Shown: positions 44,739-53,101 of the stretch, in pieces
How positions within the stretch are numbered: the first letter of the stretch is position 1
Layout: each line of letters opens with the position of its first letter
Origin: CAZPHU01 sp964419255
Lineage (GTDB): Bacteria; Fibrobacterota; Chitinivibrionia; Chitinivibrionales; CAYFVL01
Direction of reading: 5' to 3'
Length of the DNA: 64,000 nt
Assembly: GCA_964419255.1 (NCBI GenBank)
Contig: CAYQOU010000008.1
Span: forward strand, 23,195-87,194
Made by a program: the position numbers and the translations under genes
Notes under the pieces: generated by a model
Databases searched by the model: none
Seen by the model: only the letters and a program-made list of their open reading frames with translations
What the model was told of the DNA's origin: nothing

Positions 44739-45161
44739 ATGAATCAGGGATTATTCGAAAGCTTAACAGGACATTTTCTCGACGGGACCCCTATAGACAG
44801 CATTCCCAAGCACAAGCGGCGGATGCATTCTATCATGGACCATCTCAACCGGATGTTTAATACGCGTGTCGGAACACTGCCTCATCTGCCCGATTACGGC
44901 CTGCCGGATATCTCGGAGGTGTATCGAAAGATGCCTCACGGAATCGAGGAGCTTCGCCAGGCTGTGCGCCGCACGGTGGAGCGCTATGAGCCGCGGCTTA
45001 TCAATGTTCGAGTGGTGCATCGGGAGTCGGATGCGCTGAAATTCAAGCTGACCTTTATCCTCTCCGGCGAGCTTAAGGGCGGTGGAGGGCTGGTACGATT
45101 TCAGACAACATTTACCAGCATGGGCAACTCTTCCATCTCACCCTGGAAACGGTCGCAGTAA
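44739..45161 (+). CDS. tssE: Type VI secretion baseplate protein TssE (gp25-like)
   Basis: The protein is about 140 aa. It is a GPW/gp25-like wedge protein of the type VI baseplate. Visible features are IMDHLNRMFNTRVGTLPHLPDYGLPDI, split here as the conserved N-x-R-x-G-x-x and D-Y-G-L-P-D motifs, and the later RRTVERYEPRLINVRV. It begins the plus-strand cluster tssE-tssF-tssG-tssH, with two bases between its stop and tssF. The first ATG (44739) is given; a GTG nine bases earlier is also possible. Confidence 0.9.
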   Translation: MNQGLFESLTGHFLDGTPIDSIPKHKRRMHSIMDHLNRMFNTRVGTLPHLPDYGLPDISEVYRKMPHGIEELRQAVRRTVERYEPRLINVRVVHRESDALKFKLTFILSGELKGGGGLVRFQTTFTSMGNSSISPWKRSQ

Positions 45162-45163
45162 TT

Positions 45164-46909
45164 ATGATAGAACAATACTATGAAGAAGAGCTTCGTTACC
45201 TGTACGAGTCGGGTAAGTTGTTTGCCAAGGCACATCCCGAGCGGGCACAGCTGCTAAATATCGATGCCGTTGGAGACCGCGACCCTTATGTAGAGCGTCT
45301 GTTTGAAGGGTTTGCTTTTCTTACCGCCCGGGTGCGGGAGAAGCTTGACGATTCCTTTCCGGAGCTGACGGAGGGGCTTTTGGATCTGATGTGGCCGCAG
45401 TTTCTGCAGGAGATTCCCTCCGTGGCCATGATTCAGCTAAGACCCAGACAGGGACATCTGCAGGGTACCCACGTACTTCCCAAGAACTCGGAGGTGATGT
45501 CGGATCCGGTCGGACCGGAAAAAGCGGTATGTCGTTTCACCACCACTCAGGAGGTGCGTCTTAACCCGATTGTCTTGAGGCGGGTGGATTCGGAAGTGGA
45601 TTCCCGGGGGAATACGACCCTTACACTGAATTTTGGCCTCGAGCAGGGGGTAAAATGGTCGCAGTGCCGGTTAGATCCTGTTCGCCTGTATCTGCATGGC
45701 GAACTGCCCACGGCGATGATGCTTCATCAATTTCTGACCACAAAGATCATATCCGCGCAGCTGATCACCGATTGTGGTGAGCCGGTAACGCTGGATCCCA
45801 AAACCGTCTGCAGCTGCGGAGGATTGAAACCGGAGGAGAGCCTTCTTCCCGCCGACACACGCTCCTTCGGAGGCTATTCGCTTCTGCTTGAATATTTTAT
45901 CTATCCGGAAAAGTTTCTGTTTGTCGACTTGTTCGGATGTGGAAAGGTGAAGGTGGGCGATCCGGAGCCGACGTCTTTTACATACAAGATTGTCCTGGCG
46001 GGTGAGATTCCCCACTCAATGCCTTTTAGTAAAGATAATTTCAGGATGTTTTGCACGCCGGTGGTTAATCTGTTTAAGCATCATACCGTACCGGTTAATC
46101 GCTCCGGGTTAAAGACCGAATACAGAGTTATTGCCGATACCACTTATCCGCAATCCATTCAGGCGCACAGTATCATATCGGTGACCGGTATCGATAAGGT
46201 GACCGGAGACAGCTACGATTACGAGCCGCTTCACTCGTTTAAAAATATCAGCAACAAGAAGGCGCGCACCTATACGGCCCGATACCAGAACGGCTTTGAC
46301 AACCGGCGGGCCATATCTCTTCAGATTGGCGGCGAGCAGCTGGCCGGTGAGGAAATTCATGAGGAGAGTCTGACTATCCACGCATGGTGTACAAACGGGG
46401 ATTTGCCGCGGGAGGAGATTCGTGAGGGGGGAATAAGCACGCCCGGTCGTAAATGGCCCGACTTTATCATGCTATCCAATATTACCCGTCCCACTCTTGC
46501 CTGTCGCCCCCCGGCTGGAGAGGATTATTTGTGGATGTTTTTGTCGCACCTGGGAAGCACCTACACCACGCTGGCCGATGCCGATGCACTCAAGTCGTTT
46601 CTGCGTCTGTACAACTGGTCGCAGGGAGAAGGAAAGGGGCGGCGTATCGATGCGATCACCGAGGCATCTGCGGAGCCGGCACAGATGGTTGTCCAGGGGG
46701 CGCTTATTCGCGGGGTACGTTTCAGTGTAGGTATTCAGGCGGCGCAGTTTAATGACAGTGGCGATCTGCATCTGTTTGGCGAGGTGTTGAAGGAGTTTTT
46801 GGCGCAGTACGTTTCGGTCAATTCATTTGTTGAACTGGTTTTTGTATTGAAACCCTCGGGTCAGACCATGACCTGGAATTCGATTGCGGGCAGGCGATGG
46901 CAGATCTGA
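45164..46909 (+). CDS. tssF: Type VI secretion baseplate protein TssF
   Basis: The protein is 581 aa, typical for TssF (VasA/ImpG). The N-terminus MIEQYYEEELRYLYESGKLF and AKAHPERAQLLNI, with DPYVERLFEGFAFLTARVREKLDD and LLDLMWPQFLQEIPS, is diagnostic. Late features are HLGSTYTTLADADALKSFLRLYNW and a C-terminal beta domain. TssF forms, with TssG, the trifurcation unit of the baseplate wedge. It overlaps tssG by 13 bases. Confidence 0.96.
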   Translation: MIEQYYEEELRYLYESGKLFAKAHPERAQLLNIDAVGDRDPYVERLFEGFAFLTARVREKLDDSFPELTEGLLDLMWPQFLQEIPSVAMIQLRPRQGHLQGTHVLPKNSEVMSDPVGPEKAVCRFTTTQEVRLNPIVLRRVDSEVDSRGNTTLTLNFGLEQGVKWSQCRLDPVRLYLHGELPTAMMLHQFLTTKIISAQLITDCGEPVTLDPKTVCSCGGLKPEESLLPADTRSFGGYSLLLEYFIYPEKFLFVDLFGCGKVKVGDPEPTSFTYKIVLAGEIPHSMPFSKDNFRMFCTPVVNLFKHHTVPVNRSGLKTEYRVIADTTYPQSIQAHSIISVTGIDKVTGDSYDYEPLHSFKNISNKKARTYTARYQNGFDNRRAISLQIGGEQLAGEEIHEESLTIHAWCTNGDLPREEIREGGISTPGRKWPDFIMLSNITRPTLACRPPAGEDYLWMFLSHLGSTYTTLADADALKSFLRLYNWSQGEGKGRRIDAITEASAEPAQMVVQGALIRGVRFSVGIQAAQFNDSGDLHLFGEVLKEFLAQYVSVNSFVELVFVLKPSGQTMTWNSIAGRRWQI

Positions 46910-47835
46910 TCAATCGGCTCGGAAATGAAGGGCGGGCATTCAGTTTCTTTCAGGCGGTGAGTCTGCTTGAGGAGTACTTCAAAAAAAAGCAAGGGGTCGC
47001 CGAGCCGATAGATGACGGCCACATTCGCTTCTCGTCAAGCTCCAGTGTGTCGTTTCCGTCCGGTGATATTGAATCGGTTGATGCAGCCGAGGATCTGGTG
47101 CATTTTACCCTGACATTCATGGGCATGTGCGGAGTCTCTTCACCTCTGCCGCACTACTTTTCGGAATTCATTGCCCATCACGATAAAGAAAATACGGCAT
47201 TGAGCGATTTTCTGGCGCTTTTCAATCATCGACTGTACACACTCTTTTTCAGAGCATGGAAAAAGTATCGTTTTGCAGTCGACAACCCGCAGACGCTTCA
47301 ACGGCTCTGCTGTCTTGCCGGCCTGTATCGGGATCATAAGAGCCGCACAGGAAAAAAAGACTCGTTTATGCTTGCATACACCGGTTTGCTGGCCAGTAAA
47401 TGCCGCAGTGCTGCCGGGCTCGAGTCGATGCTGTCACATCGCTTTGGCGCAATACCGGTGCGGATAAGGCAGTGGGTTCCGCAGTGGACAAAAGTGGGTG
47501 CTCAGTATGCAATCGGAAAAGACGCTTGTCTGGGAGTCAATACGATGGTGGGAACCCATGTGTATGATATCTCGGGAAAGTTTCGTGTCCTGGTAGGTCC
47601 GCTTCCCCGGGAGCAGTTCGAACAGTTTGTGTCGGGAACCCAAAATATCGCCGAAATGAAGAGAATGATTCGGGAATATACTGCCGATCCGCTCGATTTT
47701 GATATCGAAGTCTGGCTGGAGGCACTTGATCTGATACCCGCGGTATTGGGTGAAGAAGACGGCCGGCTCGGCGTAACATCTTCCCTGGGTACATCTGATA
47801 CGGTTGCCGGAGAATATTCGATTCGAATAAATTAA
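46897..47835 (+). CDS. tssG: Type VI secretion baseplate protein TssG
   Basis: The protein is 312 aa (VasB/ImpH family). Signatures are FSFFQAVSLLEEYF, IRFSSSSSVSFPSGDI, LTFMGMCGVSSPLPHYFSE, FLALFNHRLYTLFFRAWKKYR, and SKCRSAAGLESMLSHRFGAIPVRIRQWV, which together define TssG. It pairs with TssF in the baseplate. After its stop a dispersed repeat separates it from tssH. Confidence 0.95.
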   Translation: MADLINRLGNEGRAFSFFQAVSLLEEYFKKKQGVAEPIDDGHIRFSSSSSVSFPSGDIESVDAAEDLVHFTLTFMGMCGVSSPLPHYFSEFIAHHDKENTALSDFLALFNHRLYTLFFRAWKKYRFAVDNPQTLQRLCCLAGLYRDHKSRTGKKDSFMLAYTGLLASKCRSAAGLESMLSHRFGAIPVRIRQWVPQWTKVGAQYAIGKDACLGVNTMVGTHVYDISGKFRVLVGPLPREQFEQFVSGTQNIAEMKRMIREYTADPLDFDIEVWLEALDLIPAVLGEEDGRLGVTSSLGTSDTVAGEYSIRIN

Positions 47836-47845
47836 CCTCAATAAA

Positions 47846-48009
47846 GCGATTCTCTCGCGGCGATTCGCACAATCCCCCGGGACATGCGGGCGCAGCAATC
47901 CGGAAAATATCTCAGAGGGTATTGCCCTCGGTTTGCACGATTGCTTCAACCCGTCCGCCCTCACGGGATCGCGCGGATCATCAGCTCAGAACCGCTCTAT
48001 TCAGGTTAA
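47846..48009 (+). repeat. Dispersed intergenic repeat, full copy (copy B)
   Basis: It begins gcgattctctcgcggcgatt and ends with the right module catcagctcagaaccg...ggttaa, 10 bp after tssG and 41 bp before tssH. It aligns with 28290-28422 with an insertion of about 30 bp in the middle. A reading frame through it is open but lacks a ribosome site. Confidence 0.75.
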
Positions 48010-48050
48010 TATGGCTTTTTTTTCCATACATCTCCCCCAAGGAGGGCAAA

Positions 48051-50807
48051 GTGATTGTTCGAGATCTTAGAGTGCTTTTACAGAAGCTGAATAAGCCCTG
48101 TACAAAAGCAATTGAATCAACAGTCGGGCAGTGCGTCGGTAGAGGGCACTATGAATTGACCTGGGAACATCTGTTTTATGAGCTGCTGGACGAGACAAAC
48201 AATGAACTCGCCCGCATTCTGGATCATTTCAAGGTAGACAAAGCGCGCCTGCGTAAAGAGCTTACCAGCGAACTTGAGCAGTTTCCCAGCGGTAATGGCG
48301 GCAAACCCTCTTTTTCCCCGGGGTTGATCACATTGATGGAGGGGGGGTGGAATCTTGCCAGTCTGTACTACGGGCGTGATTCTATTTCATCGGGGGTTTT
48401 GTTTGTGGCGGCCTTCGAGCAGGCGCGGCGCTCTACCGCCTCATATGCTACCCTGCTGCGGCATATCGATCCGGAAAAACTTAAAGCCGAGTTGCCGGAG
48501 ATTGTTAAAGGGGCAAGCGAGGAGGAGTTCGTCTCAAGTTCCGGAGCTGCAGGCTCATCGGGGCCTGATGGTGCGGGGGTGGAGGTGTTGGAGCAGTTTT
48601 GCACGAACTTTACCCGGGATGCATCCGAGGGAAAGATCGATCCGGTGTCGGGGCGTGATGATGAGATCCGGCAGGTGCTTGACATCCTGAGCCGCCGGAG
48701 GAAAAACAATCCGATCCTGGTTGGTGAAGCGGGTGTCGGAAAGACCGCAGTGGTCGAAGGCCTGGCATTGCGAATCGTTGCCGGGGATGTTCCCCAGTCG
48801 CTCAAAGGGGTCGAGCTTTGGGGACTTGATCTGGGGCTTCTGCAGGCGGGAGCAAGTGTGAAGGGAGAATTTGAAAAGCGGCTGAAAAATGTAATCGATG
48901 CGGTGAAAAACAGTGCGGGCAAAATCGTTCTTTTCATCGATGAAGCTCATACGCTTATCGGAGCAGGTGGTGCGGCCGGGCAGGGTGATGCGGCAAATCT
49001 TCTCAAGCCCGCGCTTGCCCGCGGTGAGCTGCGCACTTTGGCTGCCACAACCTGGTCGGAGTATCGGAAGTATTTCGAAAAGGACCCGGCGCTTGCCCGC
49101 CGTTTCCAGCTTGTAAAGGTGGAGGAGCCTGATGAAGAGAAAGCCTTTACCATGCTGAGGGGCATCGGCCGAAGCTACGAGAAACATCACGGGGTTCACA
49201 TTACCGATACCGGGATAAAAGCCGCGGTGAGTATGTCTCATCGTTACATCTCCGGTCGTCAACTGCCGGATAAGGCGGTGGATGTTTTGGATACGGCCTG
49301 TACGCGGGTGAAAATGAGTCAGACGACAACGCCGGCATCCATTGACCGGGCAACCCGTCTGTTGTCCGACACCAAACGGGCACTGGCTGCGCTGCACAAA
49401 GATCAGCAGGCCGGTATATCGGTGGCCGAAGACGAAATGGAGTCTCTGGAGCAGACCATCGAAGATGCTTCGGCGGATATAGAAGCGTTGAACAAAAAGT
49501 GGGAAGAGGAGAAGAAACGGGTCGCCGATATATTGGAGATGCAGAAGGCTCTGGGTAAGGAAGATATCTCCGATAAGGAAAAACAGACTATACTGGAGCT
49601 TGTCGAGCAGAAGACCAAATCGCTGGAGGATTTTCAGGGAGAATCACCGATGGTCTTTCCCAATGTGTCCAGTGGTGTATGTGCCCAGGTGATTGCCGAC
49701 TGGACAGGTATTCCAGTGGGCTCAATGATGCGGGATGAGGCTCAGACGCTTCTGGAGGTGGAAGACCGGCTGGCCACGCGGGTAATTGGTCAGGACTGGG
49801 CGCTTTCAGAGCTGGCTAACACGATTCGCTCCTCCAAAACCGGTATGGGTAACCCGGATGCTCCGCTGGGAGTGTTTCTGTTCACCGGTCCCTCCGGCGT
49901 CGGTAAAACGGAAACTGCATTGGCACTGGCCGACATTCTGTTTGGGGGTGAAAAGTTTCTGACTACGATCAATATGTCCGAATATCAGGAGAAGCATACC
50001 GTATCTCAGCTGAAGGGTTCGCCTCCGGGATATGTCGGATATGGTGAAGGTGGTATTCTCACCGAAGCGGTACGGCAGAAACCATACTCGATCGTGTTGC
50101 TTGACGAGGTGGAAAAGGCGCATCTGGAAGTGATGAATCTGTTCTATCAGGTATTTGACAAAGGGTTTATGCGTGACGGGGAGGGGCGTGAGATCAATTT
50201 CCGTAACACCCTTATTATTATGACCTCCAATTTGGCCAGCGATCAGATTATCGATATGTGCGCCAATGTGGAAGAGATCCCCAGTGGTGATACCATGGTA
50301 AATGCGATACGGCCCACTCTTTGCGCTCACTTTCAACCGGCGCTTCTTGGTCGGGTAAAAATAGTTCCGTTCTATCCTCTGGGCACCGAGCAGATGAAAG
50401 CGATCGTGGCGCTGAAACTTGACAAGATTGCTCAGAGAATCATGGCTCATCATGGCATGCAGTTTGGCTGCTCGGAGGAGTTTATCGAGCGGATCGCACA
50501 GAGCTGTACCGCGGTGGAGGCCGGAGCGCGCAATGCCGATACCATGATCGACCAGATGCTGCTGCCGCAAATCTCCCGGCAGCTTCTGGCTCAGCTGGGT
50601 GAGGATGCACAGCCGTTTGACCGCATAATGGTGGGAATAGACGATGAGGACGATTTTGCCCTTTCCTTCGAACGGAGCGGGGCGCAAGATTTACAGTCCG
50701 AAATGCCAAATGAGCAGGAGAATGAATCGGACAGTGTCGCCGATGCGGATGAATCCGATGATACCGAATCCGAGATCGAGGAAGATGAAGAATCGGTAAG
50801 TAAATAA
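48051..50807 (+). CDS. tssH: Type VI secretion AAA+ ATPase TssH (ClpV)
   Basis: The protein is 918 aa. ClpV disassembles the contracted sheath. The N-terminal region (LRVLLQKLNKPCTKAIESTV) is the Clp-N/sheath-binding domain. Two AAA+ modules follow: the first with GEAGVGKTAVVEGLALRI (about 225-242) and VLFIDEAHTLIGAGG, the second with FTGPSGVGKTETALALADIL (about 610-630) and SIVLLDEVEKAH. A coiled middle domain lies between. An unusual acidic C-terminal tail of about 33 residues (rich in Glu, Asp and Ser) ends the protein. Start GTG 48051 follows AAGGAGGG; the reading frame upstream runs through a repeat and is not translated. A terminator follows. Confidence 0.93.
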   Translation: MIVRDLRVLLQKLNKPCTKAIESTVGQCVGRGHYELTWEHLFYELLDETNNELARILDHFKVDKARLRKELTSELEQFPSGNGGKPSFSPGLITLMEGGWNLASLYYGRDSISSGVLFVAAFEQARRSTASYATLLRHIDPEKLKAELPEIVKGASEEEFVSSSGAAGSSGPDGAGVEVLEQFCTNFTRDASEGKIDPVSGRDDEIRQVLDILSRRRKNNPILVGEAGVGKTAVVEGLALRIVAGDVPQSLKGVELWGLDLGLLQAGASVKGEFEKRLKNVIDAVKNSAGKIVLFIDEAHTLIGAGGAAGQGDAANLLKPALARGELRTLAATTWSEYRKYFEKDPALARRFQLVKVEEPDEEKAFTMLRGIGRSYEKHHGVHITDTGIKAAVSMSHRYISGRQLPDKAVDVLDTACTRVKMSQTTTPASIDRATRLLSDTKRALAALHKDQQAGISVAEDEMESLEQTIEDASADIEALNKKWEEEKKRVADILEMQKALGKEDISDKEKQTILELVEQKTKSLEDFQGESPMVFPNVSSGVCAQVIADWTGIPVGSMMRDEAQTLLEVEDRLATRVIGQDWALSELANTIRSSKTGMGNPDAPLGVFLFTGPSGVGKTETALALADILFGGEKFLTTINMSEYQEKHTVSQLKGSPPGYVGYGEGGILTEAVRQKPYSIVLLDEVEKAHLEVMNLFYQVFDKGFMRDGEGREINFRNTLIIMTSNLASDQIIDMCANVEEIPSGDTMVNAIRPTLCAHFQPALLGRVKIVPFYPLGTEQMKAIVALKLDKIAQRIMAHHGMQFGCSEEFIERIAQSCTAVEAGARNADTMIDQMLLPQISRQLLAQLGEDAQPFDRIMVGIDDEDDFALSFERSGAQDLQSEMPNEQENESDSVADADESDDTESEIEEDEESVSK

Positions 50808-50835
50808 TCCAGCTGCTTGCATAACAGTGAAAAAA

Positions 50836-50867
50836 ACGGAGCCACCGAATAATTTCAGTGGCTCCGT
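50836..50867 (+). terminator. Intrinsic terminator after tssH (bidirectional)
   Basis: The perfect 10-bp stem acggagccac (50836-50845) / gtggctccgt (50858-50867) is followed by cttttg on the plus strand and flanked by six A residues on the other side, so it can work both ways. It is 28 bp after the tssH stop. Confidence 0.88.
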
Positions 50868-51033
50868 CTTTTGTGATTGGCTTTGAAGAAGATGTTCGAA
50901 AGTGTACAAAGGAGGAGGTTTTTTGACGCGGTGTAGCCTTTGGAAGCGTTTTGGACGTTATTTGTACGTCGCCGTATATCCTTCAGAAGTGTTGTGATGG
51001 CAATTATCTTTGTTTAACCAGATCAGGAAAAAA

Positions 51034-51062
51034 ATGCCGCCTGAAATATGTCCAGGCGGCAT
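51034..51062 (-). terminator. Intrinsic terminator of the zinc-ribbon coiled-coil gene
   Basis: atgccgcctg (51034-51043) pairs perfectly with caggcggcat (51053-51062). On the minus strand a run of seven T residues follows. It lies 81 bp beyond the stop. Confidence 0.88.
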
Positions 51063-51143
51063 GTGGTTTCTAACCGGTTGTTTGTATGTTTTTGTTTGCT
51101 GCTCCCTGATCGATGATTCTCCGCTCGTGCCGCGGTCTGCTTT

Positions 51144-51881
51144 CTACTCGCCCTCGTTTTGCGGTTCTTTCTCATTGAGAATAAGAATTGAGCCGCAGCT
51201 TTCACAGATCTCAAGGCTTTTCCCGCTGCGAACCTTATTATAGAGCTGTCTCTCCAGGACTCTGAAACAGACAGTGCAGGTTTTGTTCTCCTCATCCACC
51301 AGGCTGACGACTTTGGCAGTTTTACGCCTCGTATGAATATGCTCGTAAGTGCGATAGTACTGACGATTGATTTTGTCCGATATCTCATTACGTTCTTTCA
51401 TTTCTTTGGCAATATTCGAGTCGATGGATGCAATCCGGCTCTTCAGATCATCAATACTGGGCTGATTCTCCGCCTTTATTTCTTCGAACTGCTTTTCGGC
51501 CTCTTCCTTTGCTACACTGAGTTTCTCGATTTGGGTATCGAAGGCCTGCAGCTTAGCTTCACCCGATTGTACAATGCTTCTATTGGATTCTATCTCCTCA
51601 TGAACCGCATCATACTCCCGATTGGTCGTAATAGAGTTGAGTCGCTCCTGACTTCTTTCAAGGGCCAGTTTAGAATCGGTGATCTTCTGATCTACCTTTT
51701 TACGTTCCTGCTCTACCTCTTCAAGTTTTTTAGAAATCGACTCGACACTGTTTTGAGCATCCTGTATCGCTTTTTCAAGCTCTTCGACCTGCCGCGGGAA
51801 TTCCTCTTTTGACTGCTCAAGATCGAAAATGCGCGAATCCACTTCTTGAAGCTTGACGAGATACTGGAGATCTTTCAACAT
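51144..51881 (-). CDS. C4-type zinc-ribbon coiled-coil protein (COG1579 family)
   Basis: The protein is 245 aa. Residues 1-~180 form a long heptad-rich coiled coil (EVDSRIFDLEQSKEEF, ELEKAIQDAQNSVES, KLEEVEQERKKVDQKI). The C-terminus is a zf-RING_7-type zinc ribbon: CTVCFRVL and, about 30 residues later, CESCGSILIL, giving two Cys-x2-Cys pairs. The family is widespread with no settled function, though a role in nucleic-acid or protein handling is often guessed. GGAGG lies four bases before the ATG, and a terminator follows. Confidence 0.9.
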   Translation of the reverse strand: MLKDLQYLVKLQEVDSRIFDLEQSKEEFPRQVEELEKAIQDAQNSVESISKKLEEVEQERKKVDQKITDSKLALERSQERLNSITTNREYDAVHEEIESNRSIVQSGEAKLQAFDTQIEKLSVAKEEAEKQFEEIKAENQPSIDDLKSRIASIDSNIAKEMKERNEISDKINRQYYRTYEHIHTRRKTAKVVSLVDEENKTCTVCFRVLERQLYNKVRSGKSLEICESCGSILILNEKEPQNEGE

Positions 51882-51923
51882 AAAGCCTCCGTCATAAAGA
51901 CAACTGGTTGCATAAATAAAAAA

Positions 51924-51948
51924 AGCACCCCTGCTAAGGAGGAGTGCT
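51924..51948 (-). terminator. Intrinsic terminator after the tRNA gene (bidirectional)
   Basis: agcacccct (51924-51932) and aggagtgct (51940-51948) form a nine-base stem with one mismatch, flanked by A7 and T7 tracts on opposite sides. It lies 130 bp beyond the tRNA 3' end and upstream of the zinc-ribbon gene. Confidence 0.75.
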
Positions 51949-52077
51949 TTTTTTATGTAGTAGTATTGTTTAGGTCTAAAATTGAGATTCTGATCGTTTC
52001 CTTAAGCTGCCCCGGCATAGCAGCCGAGTTGGCGGTAAGCTCAATCGGCAACGAAAACTCCTTTAATTGTAATTAAA

Positions 52078-52151
52078 TGGGCCCACTAGGACTCGAACCT
52101 AGGACAAACGGATTATGAGTCCGCTACTCTAACCGACTGAGTTATGGGCCC
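52078..52151 (-). tRNA. tRNA with CAU anticodon, probably tRNA-Ile2 (lysidine) or Met
   Basis: A 74-nt cloverleaf on the minus strand: acceptor GGGCCCA/TGGGCCC (7 bp), D-arm AACTCAGTCGGTTAGAG, anticodon loop CTCATAA (anticodon CAT), T-arm CTAGG-TTCGAGT-CCTAG, and discriminator A. The CCA end is not encoded. CAU could be elongator Met or the lysidine-modified Ile2. The C4-G69 and C5-G68 pairs match the known TilS recognition pairs of tRNA-Ile2 and differ from E. coli elongator Met, so I lean to Ile2. Confidence 0.93.
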
Positions 52152-52163
52152 CAATAGTTATCA

Positions 52164-52192
52164 AATATAGATTTCTGCAAATCCTGTATCAA
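52164..52192 (-). promoter_or_regulatory. Sigma-70 promoter of the tRNA gene
   Basis: On the minus strand TTGATA (52192-52187), a 17-base spacer and TATATT (52169-52164) precede the tRNA 5' end by 12 bases, the expected distance for a tRNA promoter. Both hexamers are close to consensus. Confidence 0.75.
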
Positions 52193-52324
52193 GAACTATT
52201 CGTATCCTGCCAATCAAATATTGTCCGTGGACGGTAGGCTGTTTAGACAAAAAAGCGTTTTCTTACCTCTCACTCCTCGCTTCACCTTAGTGGACACGAA
52301 AAAAACAGCTGTCAGATAAAGAAT

Positions 52325-52972
52325 CTAAATTACCGATCCGCCGAAGATAATAAACGACCAGAACCCAAGGTATGGTTGCCACAGGGGATTGAGAATCAGA
52401 GAGATGAGTGGAATATGGAGTACCCATTCGGTCACTATCAATCCTATAAAAACGGTGGGCGCATATCGAACGAAATGCATATAGCGTCCGATTGCCTGTC
52501 TGGGTAGAAAGCTCATCAGAATCTTTGAGCCGTCCAGGGGAGGGATGGGCAGCAGGTTGAAAAACGATAACCCGAGGTTAAGAAAAACCAGAAGGCGAAA
52601 GAATTCGGGTATGTACCAGTGAAGCTGATCGCCAAACGCACCGGAAATGAGACGGTAAACCACACCCGCAACAACGGCGAGAATAATATTGCTGGCGGGA
52701 CCTGCCGCGCTCACCAGTGCAATATCTCTCTGCTGGTTTCTGAGATTTGATGGATTGACCGGGACCGGCTTTGCCCAGCCAAACGGTCCGAAAAACATCA
52801 TCAGCGCACCGAATATATCCAGGTGAGAGAAAGGATTGAAGGTGAGTCTTCCTGCTCGCTCGGCTGTATCATCTCCGCACCGCCGGGCAACATATCCATG
52901 GGCAAACTCATGGATGGTAATGGCCAGAAGAATGACCGGTATGCGAAGAATTCGTGCTTCCAGACTGCCCAT
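52325..52972 (-). CDS. Site-2 protease-like M50 metalloprotease (intramembrane)
   Basis: The protein is 215 aa, about 5-6 membrane helices. The zinc site is HEFAHG (21-26) in the first helix, and the second ligand motif is NLLPIPPLDGSKI with its Asp near residue 150. This is the minimal M50B core (SREBP-type, group without PDZ). It probably cleaves membrane-bound regulators, but the substrate is unknown. ATG 52972 has AAGGAA four bases upstream. It stands alone between the tRNA and the deacetylase gene. Confidence 0.92.
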   Translation of the reverse strand: MGSLEARILRIPVILLAITIHEFAHGYVARRCGDDTAERAGRLTFNPFSHLDIFGALMMFFGPFGWAKPVPVNPSNLRNQQRDIALVSAAGPASNIILAVVAGVVYRLISGAFGDQLHWYIPEFFRLLVFLNLGLSFFNLLPIPPLDGSKILMSFLPRQAIGRYMHFVRYAPTVFIGLIVTEWVLHIPLISLILNPLWQPYLGFWSFIIFGGSVI

Positions 52973-53006
52973 ACAGTTCCTTTTTTTTCCCAGGTTGATC
53001 GGTTAG

Positions 53007-53029
53007 GTGCGAATCGTCGCGAGATTCAC
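53007..53029 (-). repeat. Dispersed intergenic repeat, left module (copy E)
   Basis: On the minus strand this reads gtgaatctcgcgacgattcg plus cac, matching the left module of the other copies with a two-base deletion. It lies 34 bp upstream of the M50 start. No right module was found beside it. Confidence 0.6.
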
Positions 53030-53101
53030 TAAATCAGAGTTTTAACACCTTCTGTAAATATATGCTGCAAAATAGTATTTGACCCGCGAAAATTACACCG
53101 T

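Larger units (their letters stand above)
50808..51143. other. 336-bp convergent intergenic region with two terminators
   Basis: It separates tssH (plus) from the zinc-ribbon gene (minus). It holds one terminator for each side (50836-50867 and 51034-51062), and nothing else was recognised. Confidence 0.7.

Noticed and set aside
47922..48050. N-terminal extension of TssH reading through the intergenic repeat
   Set aside because: The frame is open but runs through a dispersed repeat, has no ribosome site, and the conserved ClpV N-terminus starts at the GTG at 48051, which has AAGGAGGG upstream.
48555..49397. Long minus-strand reading frame inside tssH
   Set aside because: It is antisense to the AAA+ core of TssH and shows no protein family.
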